A stretch of DNA of 64,000 nucleotides from Acidimicrobiia bacterium (GTDB lineage Bacteria > Actinomycetota > Acidimicrobiia > IMCC26256 > JAGNEX01), in NCBI GenBank assembly GCA_020637365.1, contig JACJWE010000002.1:496001-560000 (forward strand). Direction: 5' to 3'. The notes beneath the pieces were generated by a model. It saw nothing but the letters and a program-made list of their open reading frames with translations. It did no database searches and was not told the DNA's origin. Below are positions 43,250 through 52,174 of this stretch, piece after piece (the stretch's first letter is position 1; each line of letters opens with the position of its first letter). The position numbers and the translations under genes are program-made.

Positions 43250-44718
43250 AGTTGGTGGGTGCGGGTAAAAGCGATGTTGGTCGGGTCAGATCGGGGAACG
43301 AAGACGCGTTCCTCGTCGACCATGGCCGGTCACTGTTCGCTGTCGCTGACGGTATGGGCGGGCATCAAGCTGGCGAGATCGCTTCGCACACGGCCATCGA
43401 AACCTTGCGTGCCGAGTTCGACGCCGAGGACGACATCAGCGACGCCATCGTCCAGGCCAACCGGGCCGTCTATACCAAAGCCCATTCGAACGCCGAGTGG
43501 GAAGGCATGGGCACCACACTGACCGCTGTCGCTGTCATCGGGCGATTGGCGATCGTGGGCCACGTGGGAGATTCGCGCACGTACCTGTTGCGCGACGGCA
43601 AGTTGCGCCGCGTCACCGACGACCACTCTCTGGTTGAACAACTCGTCCGCGAAGGACGCCTGACTCGGGAACAAGCAGCTAACCACCCGCAGCGCTCGAT
43701 CATCACCCGTGCCCTAGGCGTATCGTCCAAGGTTCAGGTCGACACCAACCACGTTCACCTGCACGACAAGGACCGATTCTTGTTGTGCTCTGACGGGTTG
43801 ACCTCGATGGTCGACGACGACTCCCTCGCCGAGGTCTTGCGAAAAAACCGAGATCCAAAACGTGCGGTGAGTCGCCTGATCGACCTCGCCAACCACGCTG
43901 GCGGGGAGGACAACATCACCGCCGTCGTCCTCGACGTGCAGATCGACCCCGGCGACCCCGCACCCAACGGTGACACGACCGGCACCATCGACCTATCCGG
44001 TGGGATCACCATCACGCAGCCATCCCGGCGACGACGACGCCGACAGGCAGATTCCGAGAACGGCGATGCAAGCGACGATGGCACCGTCCGAGGTGCTGCA
44101 GAGACACCCAAGCCCGTTCACAACACCGACGACGTCGGGACCGCGCCGCTACAGATACCGCAAGAAGAACGTCCCGTCGACGACGGGCTCAACCTCGCCG
44201 ATGTGCCCAGCCCCACACCGGCCCCACAACGACCAGCAAAAACCGGTCGAGTGGCCAAAACGCGAAGCCGCAGCCGCATCATTTTGGGAACGCTCGGCGT
44301 CACCGCCCTCGTTCTGGCGATTCTCGGCATCGGATATTGGACGGTCAGCTGGTACGCCAGCTCGAATTACTTTGTCGACGCGGCCGAGGGCAGCGTGGTG
44401 ATCTACCGGGGAACCCCCGGGGGATTTCTCACCTGGGATCCAGAGATCGCCGAAGTGACCGACCTCAAAGTCGACGACCTGTCCGATGCGACCACCCGCA
44501 TGGTCGGAGACCAACGAGAGTTCGACAGTCTGAGCAAAGCGCAGGCGTTCGTCGACCGCCTTGCTGCCTTGAGCGCCGCAGACCGCACGACTCAATCGAC
44601 GATGGTCGCGACGTCGTCGACGTTGCCGTTCATCCCCGGCGTCACACCACCGCTCGGCGCCACGACAACGACGAATCCTGCTTCTAACCCCACCCCGACT
44701 CCAACGACGGTGCCGTGA
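43246..44718 (+). CDS. pstP: PP2C-type Ser/Thr protein phosphatase
   Basis: 490 residues. Cytoplasmic PP2C domain with metal-binding motifs: SGNEDAFLVDHGRSLFAVAD, GMGGHQAGEIAS, GHVGDSRTYLLRDGKLRRVT, FLLCSDGLTSMVDDDSLAEV and AGGEDNITAVVLD. A Pro/Asp/Thr-rich linker leads to one membrane helix (IILGTLGVTALVLAILGIGY) and a ~110-residue exterior domain. PstP removes phosphate from PknB substrates and from the kinase. ATG overlaps the fhaB stop; its stop overlaps the rodA GTG. Confidence 0.95.
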   Translation: MKLVGAGKSDVGRVRSGNEDAFLVDHGRSLFAVADGMGGHQAGEIASHTAIETLRAEFDAEDDISDAIVQANRAVYTKAHSNAEWEGMGTTLTAVAVIGRLAIVGHVGDSRTYLLRDGKLRRVTDDHSLVEQLVREGRLTREQAANHPQRSIITRALGVSSKVQVDTNHVHLHDKDRFLLCSDGLTSMVDDDSLAEVLRKNRDPKRAVSRLIDLANHAGGEDNITAVVLDVQIDPGDPAPNGDTTGTIDLSGGITITQPSRRRRRRQADSENGDASDDGTVRGAAETPKPVHNTDDVGTAPLQIPQEERPVDDGLNLADVPSPTPAPQRPAKTGRVAKTRSRSRIILGTLGVTALVLAILGIGYWTVSWYASSNYFVDAAEGSVVIYRGTPGGFLTWDPEIAEVTDLKVDDLSDATTRMVGDQREFDSLSKAQAFVDRLAALSAADRTTQSTMVATSSTLPFIPGVTPPLGATTTTNPASNPTPTPTTVP

Positions 44719-46127
44719 GCAGCAGACGCCAAGCAAAGAGACAGTCACAAGCCGTCGGAGCGGATGTCATCGTCGCCAACCCGGCCCTGCGCTGGCGCGA
44801 GCTGGGTTTGTTGCTCCTGGCCTTCATCGTGGTGTCGGTCGGCTACGTCCTGTCGGCTTTAGGTCGACAAGAAGAGCTGAACACCCAGGTCGGGTTATCG
44901 CTCGGTCTGGTCTTGGCGCTGTTTCTTGCCGCGCACCTCTCGATCCGCCTCTTGGTACCGGCAGCCGACGCAACCCTTCTCCCGCTTACGGCGCTGCTGA
45001 CCGGGATGGGTTTCGTCATCATCAGTCGGCTCGACCATGACCTGGCGGTCGCTCAGCTTCGATGGGCTGCCTTCGCCACACTCGCGTTCTTCCTCACGTT
45101 GCTATTCACCAGAGACATACAGCGGCTCCAGCATTACCGGTACACCTTTTTCTTGTTGGGCATCGGATTTTTGTTGATGCCGCTCGTCCCTGGACTTGGC
45201 CGTGGCGAGATCAACGGGTCACAACTCTGGATCCGGGTGGGCGGGCTGAACTTCCAGCCGGGCGAGGTTGCCAAGGTCTTGTTGGTGATCTTCGTCGCTG
45301 GCTTCCTGGACGAAAAACGTGAGCTGCTCTCGATCGCAACCCGTCGACTCGGACCGCTTCGCATCCCCGACATCAGGCATTTTGTGCCCCTCCTCCTCGC
45401 TTGGGGCGTCTCGCTTCTCGTCATGCTTTTCGAACGCGACCTCGGCTCATCGCTGCTGTTTTACGCGGTCTTCCTCGTCATGATCTATGTCGCGACGAAC
45501 AGGGTTTCCTACGTCATCATCGGTCTCGCGGTCTTTGCGCTCGGTGCGACGTTGGCGGCACAGGCCTTCCCCCATGTCCACGACCGCGTCGTGACCTGGC
45601 TGCACCCGTGGGACGGCATAGAAAACGGGGTCACACAGCTTCAGCAAGCGCTCTTCGCGTTCGGATCGGGTGGTTTCGCGGGGACCGGCTTGAACCTCGG
45701 CCGCCCCGATCTCATCCCCCAGGTTCAAACCGACTTCGTCTTTGCCGCTGTCGGTGAAGAGCTCGGGCTCCTCGGCACGACGGGGATCCTCATTGCGTAC
45801 ATGCTGTTCGCTGGCAGCGGCTTTCGCATCGCCGCCGAGAACAATCGCCCATTTCTCAAACTCTTGGCAGTCGGTCTGACGACGGCGATCGCGATCCAAA
45901 CCATCGTCATCCTCGGAGGGGTCACGCGAGTCATCCCGCTCACCGGCATTACCCTTCCCTTCTTCTCCTACGGCGGGTCTTCGTTGATCGCCAACTTCGT
46001 GATCGTCGCGATGCTGCTGCGCATCAGCGAGCCCCGGCAACGCGCCGGTGCCAACGCTCTCGCTGCGCAAGATGCCCGCCGTGCTCGTGAAGTTCAACGG
46101 GCTCAGGTGGTGGGAAGCCCAGCATGA
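44715..46127 (+). CDS. rodA: SEDS peptidoglycan polymerase RodA/FtsW
   Basis: 470 residues with about ten to twelve membrane helices. SEDS-family blocks are ITGMGFVIISRLDHDLAVAQ-like at residues ~95, GINGSQLWIRVGGLNFQPGE-like (RGEINGSQLWIRVGGLNFQP), EVAKVLLVIFVAGFLDEKRE, MLFERDLGSSLLFYAVFLVM, FVFAAVGEELGLLGTTGILI and FFSYGGSSLIANF. It polymerises lipid II glycan strands together with the class B transpeptidase encoded next. GTG start overlaps pstP; stop overlaps pbpA (ATGA). Confidence 0.95.
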   Translation: MSSRRQAKRQSQAVGADVIVANPALRWRELGLLLLAFIVVSVGYVLSALGRQEELNTQVGLSLGLVLALFLAAHLSIRLLVPAADATLLPLTALLTGMGFVIISRLDHDLAVAQLRWAAFATLAFFLTLLFTRDIQRLQHYRYTFFLLGIGFLLMPLVPGLGRGEINGSQLWIRVGGLNFQPGEVAKVLLVIFVAGFLDEKRELLSIATRRLGPLRIPDIRHFVPLLLAWGVSLLVMLFERDLGSSLLFYAVFLVMIYVATNRVSYVIIGLAVFALGATLAAQAFPHVHDRVVTWLHPWDGIENGVTQLQQALFAFGSGGFAGTGLNLGRPDLIPQVQTDFVFAAVGEELGLLGTTGILIAYMLFAGSGFRIAAENNRPFLKLLAVGLTTAIAIQTIVILGGVTRVIPLTGITLPFFSYGGSSLIANFVIVAMLLRISEPRQRAGANALAAQDARRAREVQRAQVVGSPA

Positions 46128-47572
46128 ACGCAGCGATCCGCAAGGTCACCCTCGTCATCATGCTGCTGTTTCTCGTGATTTTCGTGCAGCTCAACTACCT
46201 GCAAGTCGTCACCGCCGATGACCTGGCCAGCAATCCATATAACCGCCGTGATCTGCTGCGCGATATGGCAAGCGAGCGCGGGGACATCTACACAGCTGAC
46301 GGCGAGCTCGTCGCTATCAGCGAAGAGACCGATGACGAACTCGAATGGATCCGCAAGTATCCGTTCGCCGAAATGTTCGCCCAGATCTCGGGCTATTGGT
46401 CCTATCAATACTTTGCCGAAGGCCTCGAACGTTCCTACAACGACGAACTGACAGGGCGGACGCCCGAACTTGAGTTCCGCGACCTGTCCGAGATCCTCAT
46501 GGACACCCGGCAGCTCGGCACACTTCGCCTGACCATCGACTCAAAAGCTCAGCGCGCGGCCATTAACGCACTCGGCGGACTTGAAGGCTCGGTGGTTGCT
46601 ATGGACCCCCAGACCGGGGCCATCTTGGCGATGTATTCGAACCCGACCTATGACCCAAACCTGCTGGCGGTGCACGACCGCGACACCCTCGATGCCAACT
46701 ACCACCGCCTGATCGACGACCCACAAAAGCCGACGGTCGCGCACTCCTACCGAGAGATTTTCGCTCCCGGATCAACCTTCAAAGTCATCACCGCTGCGTC
46801 CGCTATCGAAATGGGCTATGCAACGCCCGACTCGAATTATCCGGTCCTAACGGCCCTCGACCTTCCCCTCACCAACCTGACCCTCAAGAACTACGGCGGG
46901 TCATCGTGCGGGGGTACCTTGACCGAGTCCTTCAAACGATCCTGTAACACCTCGTTTGGCGAGATAGCACTCGACATGGGTGACGATTTCGCAAAAGCCC
47001 TCGATAACTGGGGTGTTGACCAGGCCCCACCCATCGATCTACTCCCGGGGGCTGCGACGGGGACCGCCCCTCAAGTCGGCAACTTCTCTCAGCAGAAACC
47101 GCAGTTCGCATATGCAGGTATCGGTCAGGGCGATGTGTCTGTCACCCCTCTGTATATGTGCATGGTTGCCGCGACGATCGCTAATGAGGGCAAGATGATG
47201 ACCCCTCACGTCGTGGACCAGGTACTCGATTCAGACGGCAAGGTGGTAGAGCGCATCACTCCAAAAGTGTGGCGTGAGCCGATCAGCCCCGATACGGCTG
47301 GTCAGGTCAAGGACATGATGATCGCCGTCGTCAACGAAGGAGGCACCGGGACCCGCGCCGCAATCGACGGGGTCGTCGTTGCGGGCAAGACCGGAACTGC
47401 ACAGGTCAACGGTCAAGACCCCGGTGCGTGGTTCGTAGCGTTTGCCCCGGCCGACAATCCTACGGTGGCGATTGCCGTCCACGTCGAGGACGGCGGCAAC
47501 GTCGGAGGCAACGCATCGGGTGGTGTCGTTGCGGCGCCGATCGCTCGGCAGGTGCTGGAGGCCATCCTGTGA
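46124..47572 (+). CDS. pbpA: Class B penicillin-binding protein PbpA
   Basis: 482 residues: one N-terminal membrane helix (VTLVIMLLFLVIFVQLNYLQ), the pedestal region (SERGDIYTADGELVAISEET) and the transpeptidase domain. Active-site motifs are SxxK in FAPGSTFKVI, SxN in KRSCNTSFGE and KTG in VAGKTGTAQV. This is the PbpA type of Actinobacteria, needed for septal or lateral cross-linking and acting with the SEDS protein encoded just before. Its stop overlaps the GTG of pknB. Confidence 0.96.
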   Translation: MNAAIRKVTLVIMLLFLVIFVQLNYLQVVTADDLASNPYNRRDLLRDMASERGDIYTADGELVAISEETDDELEWIRKYPFAEMFAQISGYWSYQYFAEGLERSYNDELTGRTPELEFRDLSEILMDTRQLGTLRLTIDSKAQRAAINALGGLEGSVVAMDPQTGAILAMYSNPTYDPNLLAVHDRDTLDANYHRLIDDPQKPTVAHSYREIFAPGSTFKVITAASAIEMGYATPDSNYPVLTALDLPLTNLTLKNYGGSSCGGTLTESFKRSCNTSFGEIALDMGDDFAKALDNWGVDQAPPIDLLPGAATGTAPQVGNFSQQKPQFAYAGIGQGDVSVTPLYMCMVAATIANEGKMMTPHVVDQVLDSDGKVVERITPKVWREPISPDTAGQVKDMMIAVVNEGGTGTRAAIDGVVVAGKTGTAQVNGQDPGAWFVAFAPADNPTVAIAVHVEDGGNVGGNASGGVVAAPIARQVLEAIL

Positions 47573-49446
47573 ACGGCCTCATCTTCGCCAATCGATATGA
47601 GGTGATCGAACCAATCGCCAAGGGTGGTATGGCCGAGGTCTTCCTCGCCGAAGACCGCCTGCTCAATCGGCCCGTGGCCATCAAGGTGCTGTTCCCCGAA
47701 TACGCCCGCGATGAAGCCTTCGTCGAACGGTTCCGCCGCGAAGCCCGAGCCGCCGGATCATTGCAGCACCCCAACATCGTCGGCGTCTACGACTGGGGCG
47801 CCGAACACGGCACGTACTTCATCGTGATGGAATACATCCCCGGTGAGACATTGCGCTCCCTGTTGAAGCGCTACGGGGCGCTGCCGCCGAACGAGGTTGC
47901 ACGGATCGGGGCCGATATTGCTGGAGCGCTGCACTTCGCGCACGGGCGCGGTGTGGTCCACCGCGATGTGAAACCGGGCAATGTGCTCGTCACCCCCGAC
48001 GGCGATGTCGAGGTAACCGACTTCGGTATCGCGCAGGCTGGCCCCAGCCAAGACCTCACCCAGACCGGTTCGGTCATGGGGACAGCCAACTATTTCTCAC
48101 CTGAGCAGGCGCAAGGGTTGCCCGTCGACCATCGCTCCGACGTGTATTCCCTCGGCGTAGTGCTCTACGAAATGTCGACCGGTCGACCACCGTTCCGGGG
48201 AGATAATCCCGTGGCGGTCGCGTATAAGCACGTGCGCGAACAAGCCACCGCGCCGTCAAAGATCAACCCGAATGTGCCCAAGAGCCTCGAGTTCGTCATC
48301 GGGACCGCTATGGCCAAGCGGCCCGAACATCGCTATGCCGATGCGGGTGAGCTTCGGACCGACCTGCGGCGACTGCTCCGCAACGAACCTCCCAAAGGTT
48401 CGTCCATGGTGGGCCGCTCAGGTGCAGCGCGACGACCGACCTCACAAGACGCCGAACGCCAGATCCGTCCTCGAAAACGGAACGGCACACCGCTGATGAT
48501 CGCAGGCCTCGTGATGTTGATCGTCGCGGCCGTCGCTCTCATCATGTTGCTCATCCAACAGTTGCGAGACAAAGAGGGATCGGGCAAAGAGTTCATGATG
48601 GAAAGCTCCATCGGCCAGACCGAAGAGGTCGCGGTCAACGTCTTTGAGGGCCTCGGCCTGGAAGTGATCGTCGAGCGCAAAGCCAACGAACGGTTCCCCG
48701 CTGGGAGGGTGTTCGATCAGGACCCTGGCGAAGGCATCATCGTTTCGCCTGGTAGCGAAGTGACTCTGTGGGTGAGTGACGGCGATACACCCGATGTCGT
48801 CCCCGGTGGCATCGTCGGGTCATCCGCCGAACAGGTAACCCAGATGCTCGAGGGTTTGGATCTTGGTCTCACCATCACCACCACCCGCGAACGCTCCGAG
48901 GAGATCGAACGAGACGCCGTCATCTCGGTCGACCCGGGCGAGCGCCAGCCCCTGACGACCGATCAGACGGTGACCCTCGTCGTCAGCGACGGCCCCGAAG
49001 ATGGAACGGTTCCGACGGGACTATTGGGCCTCCCCTATAACGAAGTTCGGGACCTGATCAAAGAAGCCGGTTTTCTGCCGACACCGGGTCTGGTCCAAGA
49101 CGGGTCGGTCGAGCCAGGCAACGTGATTCGCGTCATTCCTGACCAGGGCTCCGAATTGCAGAAGGGCAGCGAGGTTCAAGTCATCGTCGCAGCAGGCACC
49201 TCAAATGTGGGCCAGACGCCGAATGTCGGCGCACAGACCGCTGTGCCGAGCGTCCTCGGTCAGGATCCGAGCACCGCACGGGCCAATCTGCAAGCAGCGG
49301 GTTTCAACGTTGAAGTGAACGCATCGCCTGGGGAACCAACCAGCGATCCGGCAAAAGTCGGGACGATCGTCGCCCAAGAGCCCTTGACCGGGACCGCGGC
49401 CAGCGGTTCGACGATTCGCATCGCTGTCGGGGTTCCCGCCGGTTGA
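47569..49446 (+). CDS. pknB: Ser/Thr protein kinase PknB with four PASTA domains
   Basis: 625 residues from a GTG overlapping the pbpA stop. Kinase: glycine loop IAKGGMAEVFLAEDR, VAIKVL lysine, catalytic loop VVHRDVKPGNVL, DFGIAQ and APE-like SPEQAQG. A membrane helix (LMIAGLVMLIVAAVALIMLL) is followed by four exterior PASTA repeats, the last starting VPSVLGQDPSTARANLQAAG. PASTA domains sense muropeptides or lipid II. In mycobacteria pknA sits between pbpA and pknB; it is absent here, so this may be the only kinase of the operon. Substrates likely include FhaA, FhaB and the phosphatase itself. Confidence 0.96.
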   Translation: MNGLIFANRYEVIEPIAKGGMAEVFLAEDRLLNRPVAIKVLFPEYARDEAFVERFRREARAAGSLQHPNIVGVYDWGAEHGTYFIVMEYIPGETLRSLLKRYGALPPNEVARIGADIAGALHFAHGRGVVHRDVKPGNVLVTPDGDVEVTDFGIAQAGPSQDLTQTGSVMGTANYFSPEQAQGLPVDHRSDVYSLGVVLYEMSTGRPPFRGDNPVAVAYKHVREQATAPSKINPNVPKSLEFVIGTAMAKRPEHRYADAGELRTDLRRLLRNEPPKGSSMVGRSGAARRPTSQDAERQIRPRKRNGTPLMIAGLVMLIVAAVALIMLLIQQLRDKEGSGKEFMMESSIGQTEEVAVNVFEGLGLEVIVERKANERFPAGRVFDQDPGEGIIVSPGSEVTLWVSDGDTPDVVPGGIVGSSAEQVTQMLEGLDLGLTITTTRERSEEIERDAVISVDPGERQPLTTDQTVTLVVSDGPEDGTVPTGLLGLPYNEVRDLIKEAGFLPTPGLVQDGSVEPGNVIRVIPDQGSELQKGSEVQVIVAAGTSNVGQTPNVGAQTAVPSVLGQDPSTARANLQAAGFNVEVNASPGEPTSDPAKVGTIVAQEPLTGTAASGSTIRIAVGVPAG

Positions 49447-49509
49447 TCCGCCCGTTGATCCGCCCGTTGATGTTTCAGAGGCCGCAGCCATCGAACGGCG
49501 AACGACGCC

Positions 49510-49920
49510 TTATGCCGGTATCGGCCAGGTGACCACCAGCTCGTCACCTTCTTGAAGCGACCGCCAACGGTCGAGCATGTCGTCTAGCTGCTGATCGAGC
49601 GATGTTTGCTCTCTCGCACGCCACGCGAAATAGATCTCGTTCACTTGTACCTCAGCGGTTTGTAGCTCCCTGAGGTGGTGGTTGATGACGGCGATACCCT
49701 GCGGCGTGCGCTTGCGCCCAAGGGTTTTGAAGGTGGCGCCTGCAGCAACGCACCCCCAGAACCCATAGGTCAGACCGAGCGCATCTTCGATCACAAACGT
49801 ATACAGGTCATGGGGCAAGTCACCACCGGCGGCCATCGTCGGGCCGGGGACAATGATGCGTTTTGGCCGTTCAGCCACCCATGTGCAGCCTCGACCGATC
49901 CGCCGAAAGCGGATGGTCAT
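49510..49920 (-). CDS. Conserved hypothetical protein
   Basis: About 136 residues from MTIRFRRIGRGCTWVAERPK; an ATG further upstream (49959) adds a basic stretch. The sequence is basic at the N-terminus, with a middle VIEDALGLTYGFWGCVAAGA and an acidic C-terminal helix (LDQQLDDMLDRWRSLQEGDE). I do not recognise a domain. It is convergent with pknB, 63 bases from its stop. Confidence 0.55.
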   Translation of the reverse strand: MTIRFRRIGRGCTWVAERPKRIIVPGPTMAAGGDLPHDLYTFVIEDALGLTYGFWGCVAAGATFKTLGRKRTPQGIAVINHHLRELQTAEVQVNEIYFAWRAREQTSLDQQLDDMLDRWRSLQEGDELVVTWPIPA

Positions 49921-50412
49921 CAGACGTCCAGCCTTCTTGCTGACGCGCCGCCCGCTCACGCAGCATCATCTCCTCGACTCGGTACTCATTGTCCGGCCAC
50001 GTTCTGTCACTCAAAAATGCTGTCCTGTGAGACCCAGCGTGGACCTCAACGTGGAGTTCCTCACAGGACTCCTCGTGCCCTGGTGTCTGGCATCGACATC
50101 GGTGTATGGATCGGTGAATCCGACGCGTCATTCCCAACGACGAGATCTCATCAATTCGCGCACGACGCCGTCACCCCACCGTGTTGCTGGGTTTGAGGCT
50201 CGGTCCGGCGCGCCAGCACCGCCGGGCATCGGGCTCGGCGGCGCTGATCTAGGTGGGTGTGTCAAACGTCGGTGTGCGGATCGGCGATCCGGCGCGCCAC
50301 TCGCAAGGACGAGATTTCGTCTCTACCCGTACGTAATGGCGGAATTGAGGACGCCGAGAGTGGTGATGCCAGGACGTCGAGAAGTGCGCCACGCGTTTGA
50401 CACCAGCCACGC
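49921..50412. other. Intergenic region with an imperfect direct repeat
   Basis: No supported gene. Bases 50101-50151 and 50271-50320 align over about 50 positions with roughly four fifths identity (both begin GGTGT and carry GACGAGAT near the end). They could be two decayed copies of a short coding element. The region lies downstream of the alcohol dehydrogenase gene and upstream of the hypothetical gene. Confidence 0.45.
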
Positions 50413-51609
50413 CTAGGACGAAAGCAGTGTCCGGTAGCCAGCCTCGACTTCTTCCTGCGTGAGCAGCGTGGGAACCGGGTAGTTCATGTGAACTTCGGCG
50501 CACGCCTCGACGGCCAGGGCGGGGATGTCGGCCGCCAACAGCGCGGGGACCGTAGGTTCCATACCGATATCGGCCTTGAGGGCACGCACCGCTGCGATGA
50601 ACGCATCGGCCTTTGACTCTTTGGTACCCGTCTTGATACCGATGATCTCGGCCATCTCGGCAAGCTGATCGATCGAGTCGTCCCGTGATGCGTCCAAGAC
50701 GACCGGCAACGCCGCGGCGTTAGCAACACCATGCGGAATGCCGTACTTGACTCCCATGGCGTGAGCCATGGCATGCACGTAACCGAGCGACGTTCGGGTG
50801 AACGCAAGCCCCGCGTAATAGGCGGCAAACAACATGCCTTTACGGGCGACGATCTGCTTGCCGTCGTGTACGGCGACGGGCAGGTGCTTGAAAATCAACC
50901 GAAGCGAGATCGCCGCGTAGCGCTTCGATTCGGGGCTCGCCGTTTTTGCGAGGTACGACTCGACCGCATGGGTAAGCGCGTCCATACCGGTCGCGGCCGT
51001 GATGGCTGGCGGCAGACCGAGCATGAGGTCGGGGTCGAGAGCGATCATCAACGGCACGACTTTGAGGTCGAGCAAGAACTTCTTCTTATGTGAATCTGCT
51101 TCGCCCACAACGGCGCCAGCGGAGACCTCGGATCCGGTCCCGGCAGTGGTCGGAATGGCAAACAGCGGGATCATCTGCTTGCGGAGCTTGAAGCGACCCT
51201 CGAGCTCTTCGGCAGGCTTGCCGTTCGACACCGAAGCGGCAGCGACCTTGGCAACATCGATCGGAGAACCACCGCCGAGCGCCAACATCGAATCACAGCC
51301 CTGCGCCCTATAGGTGTCGATACAGGCATTGACCTCGGTGTAGGTCGGATCGGGCAGCACCCCGGTGTACAGCGCCCACGGAACACCTGCGGCGTCCAAC
51401 AGGTCGGTGATCTTGCCGACGATGCCGACCTGGACGAGACCTTCGTCGGTCACGATCAGGAGCTTCTTTACTTCGATGTCACCGATCGCTTCGGCGAGTT
51501 CAGCGCTTGAGCCACTGCCGGCGAAGGTGACCGGGATCGGCACCTGCATGAGTTTGAACGCCAACTTGCCAACGTCGACGGACCGCTTGTGTAAAAACTC
51601 TTTCAACAC
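50413..51609 (-). CDS. Iron-containing alcohol dehydrogenase
   Basis: 398 residues of the group III (Fe-ADH) family. NAD-binding motif LALGGGSPIDVAKVAA; IPTTAGTGSEVSAGAVVGE; metal ligands Asp in LDPDLMLGLPPAITAATGMD-like region followed by DALTHAVESYL (His), and YVHAMAHAMGVKYGIPHGVA with two further His. It oxidises or reduces an alcohol/aldehyde pair with NAD(P); the precise substrate is not set by the sequence. GTG start at 51609. Monocistronic as far as seen. Confidence 0.93.
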   Translation of the reverse strand: MLKEFLHKRSVDVGKLAFKLMQVPIPVTFAGSGSSAELAEAIGDIEVKKLLIVTDEGLVQVGIVGKITDLLDAAGVPWALYTGVLPDPTYTEVNACIDTYRAQGCDSMLALGGGSPIDVAKVAAASVSNGKPAEELEGRFKLRKQMIPLFAIPTTAGTGSEVSAGAVVGEADSHKKKFLLDLKVVPLMIALDPDLMLGLPPAITAATGMDALTHAVESYLAKTASPESKRYAAISLRLIFKHLPVAVHDGKQIVARKGMLFAAYYAGLAFTRTSLGYVHAMAHAMGVKYGIPHGVANAAALPVVLDASRDDSIDQLAEMAEIIGIKTGTKESKADAFIAAVRALKADIGMEPTVPALLAADIPALAVEACAEVHMNYPVPTLLTQEEVEAGYRTLLSS

Positions 51610-52174
51610 GTCAGGAGTTCCCTTCGGGATGCTTGGACCACAACGTCCGGGTCCAGCGCGCCCACCAGGCGTTCAAGCAACCCGGGGCAAAGGTGGATGC
51701 GCATACTTTTTGATCAACCGGGGAGGCTAACGCAACCGCGGTCTCGTTGGTAGGCCAAACCTGCCTTGTTGGGCCGTCGTCCCCCCGGGGCGCCGTTCCA
51801 TCCTGGCGAGCACCTTTCTGAGAACCACCATTCCGACTTCTTCAGCTCCGGCGGGGAGCCCCGCGACACCGTTCGCGGCCACGGCGACAAGCGCCCCCCG
51901 CATCGCCGCTCTGAGTATCAGGGCTCAGTACCGGAGCAACACCAGGACTCAGCACCCAAGCAACACCAAACCAGCGACAGAACAACAGCACCAGAACCCA
52001 GTACCGAGGCAGAACCATGGGCGGGTGTCGGGACTGACAGCCAGGCCGGAGTCCCAGGCTTGGAACGATCTCAAGCGCAGTTCGTTGAGCGGTCCGCTGG
52101 GCGTCGCGCGAGACTTCGAGGCGTCCCGACAAGCTTCTGGGACATTCTTCACCGACAACCGACTTGGGACCGTT
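51610..52174. other. Intergenic region upstream of icd
   Basis: About 565 bases between divergent genes; must hold promoters for both the alcohol dehydrogenase and icd. It has a low-complexity stretch with repeated AACACCA/CAGCACC words near 51930-52000. Open frames run through it, including 50 codons in frame with icd, but they lack family features. Confidence 0.4.

Noticed and set aside
52025..52174. Fifty extra N-terminal codons in frame with icd
   Set aside because: They do not resemble the family N-terminus, while the ATG at 52175 gives the expected start and length.
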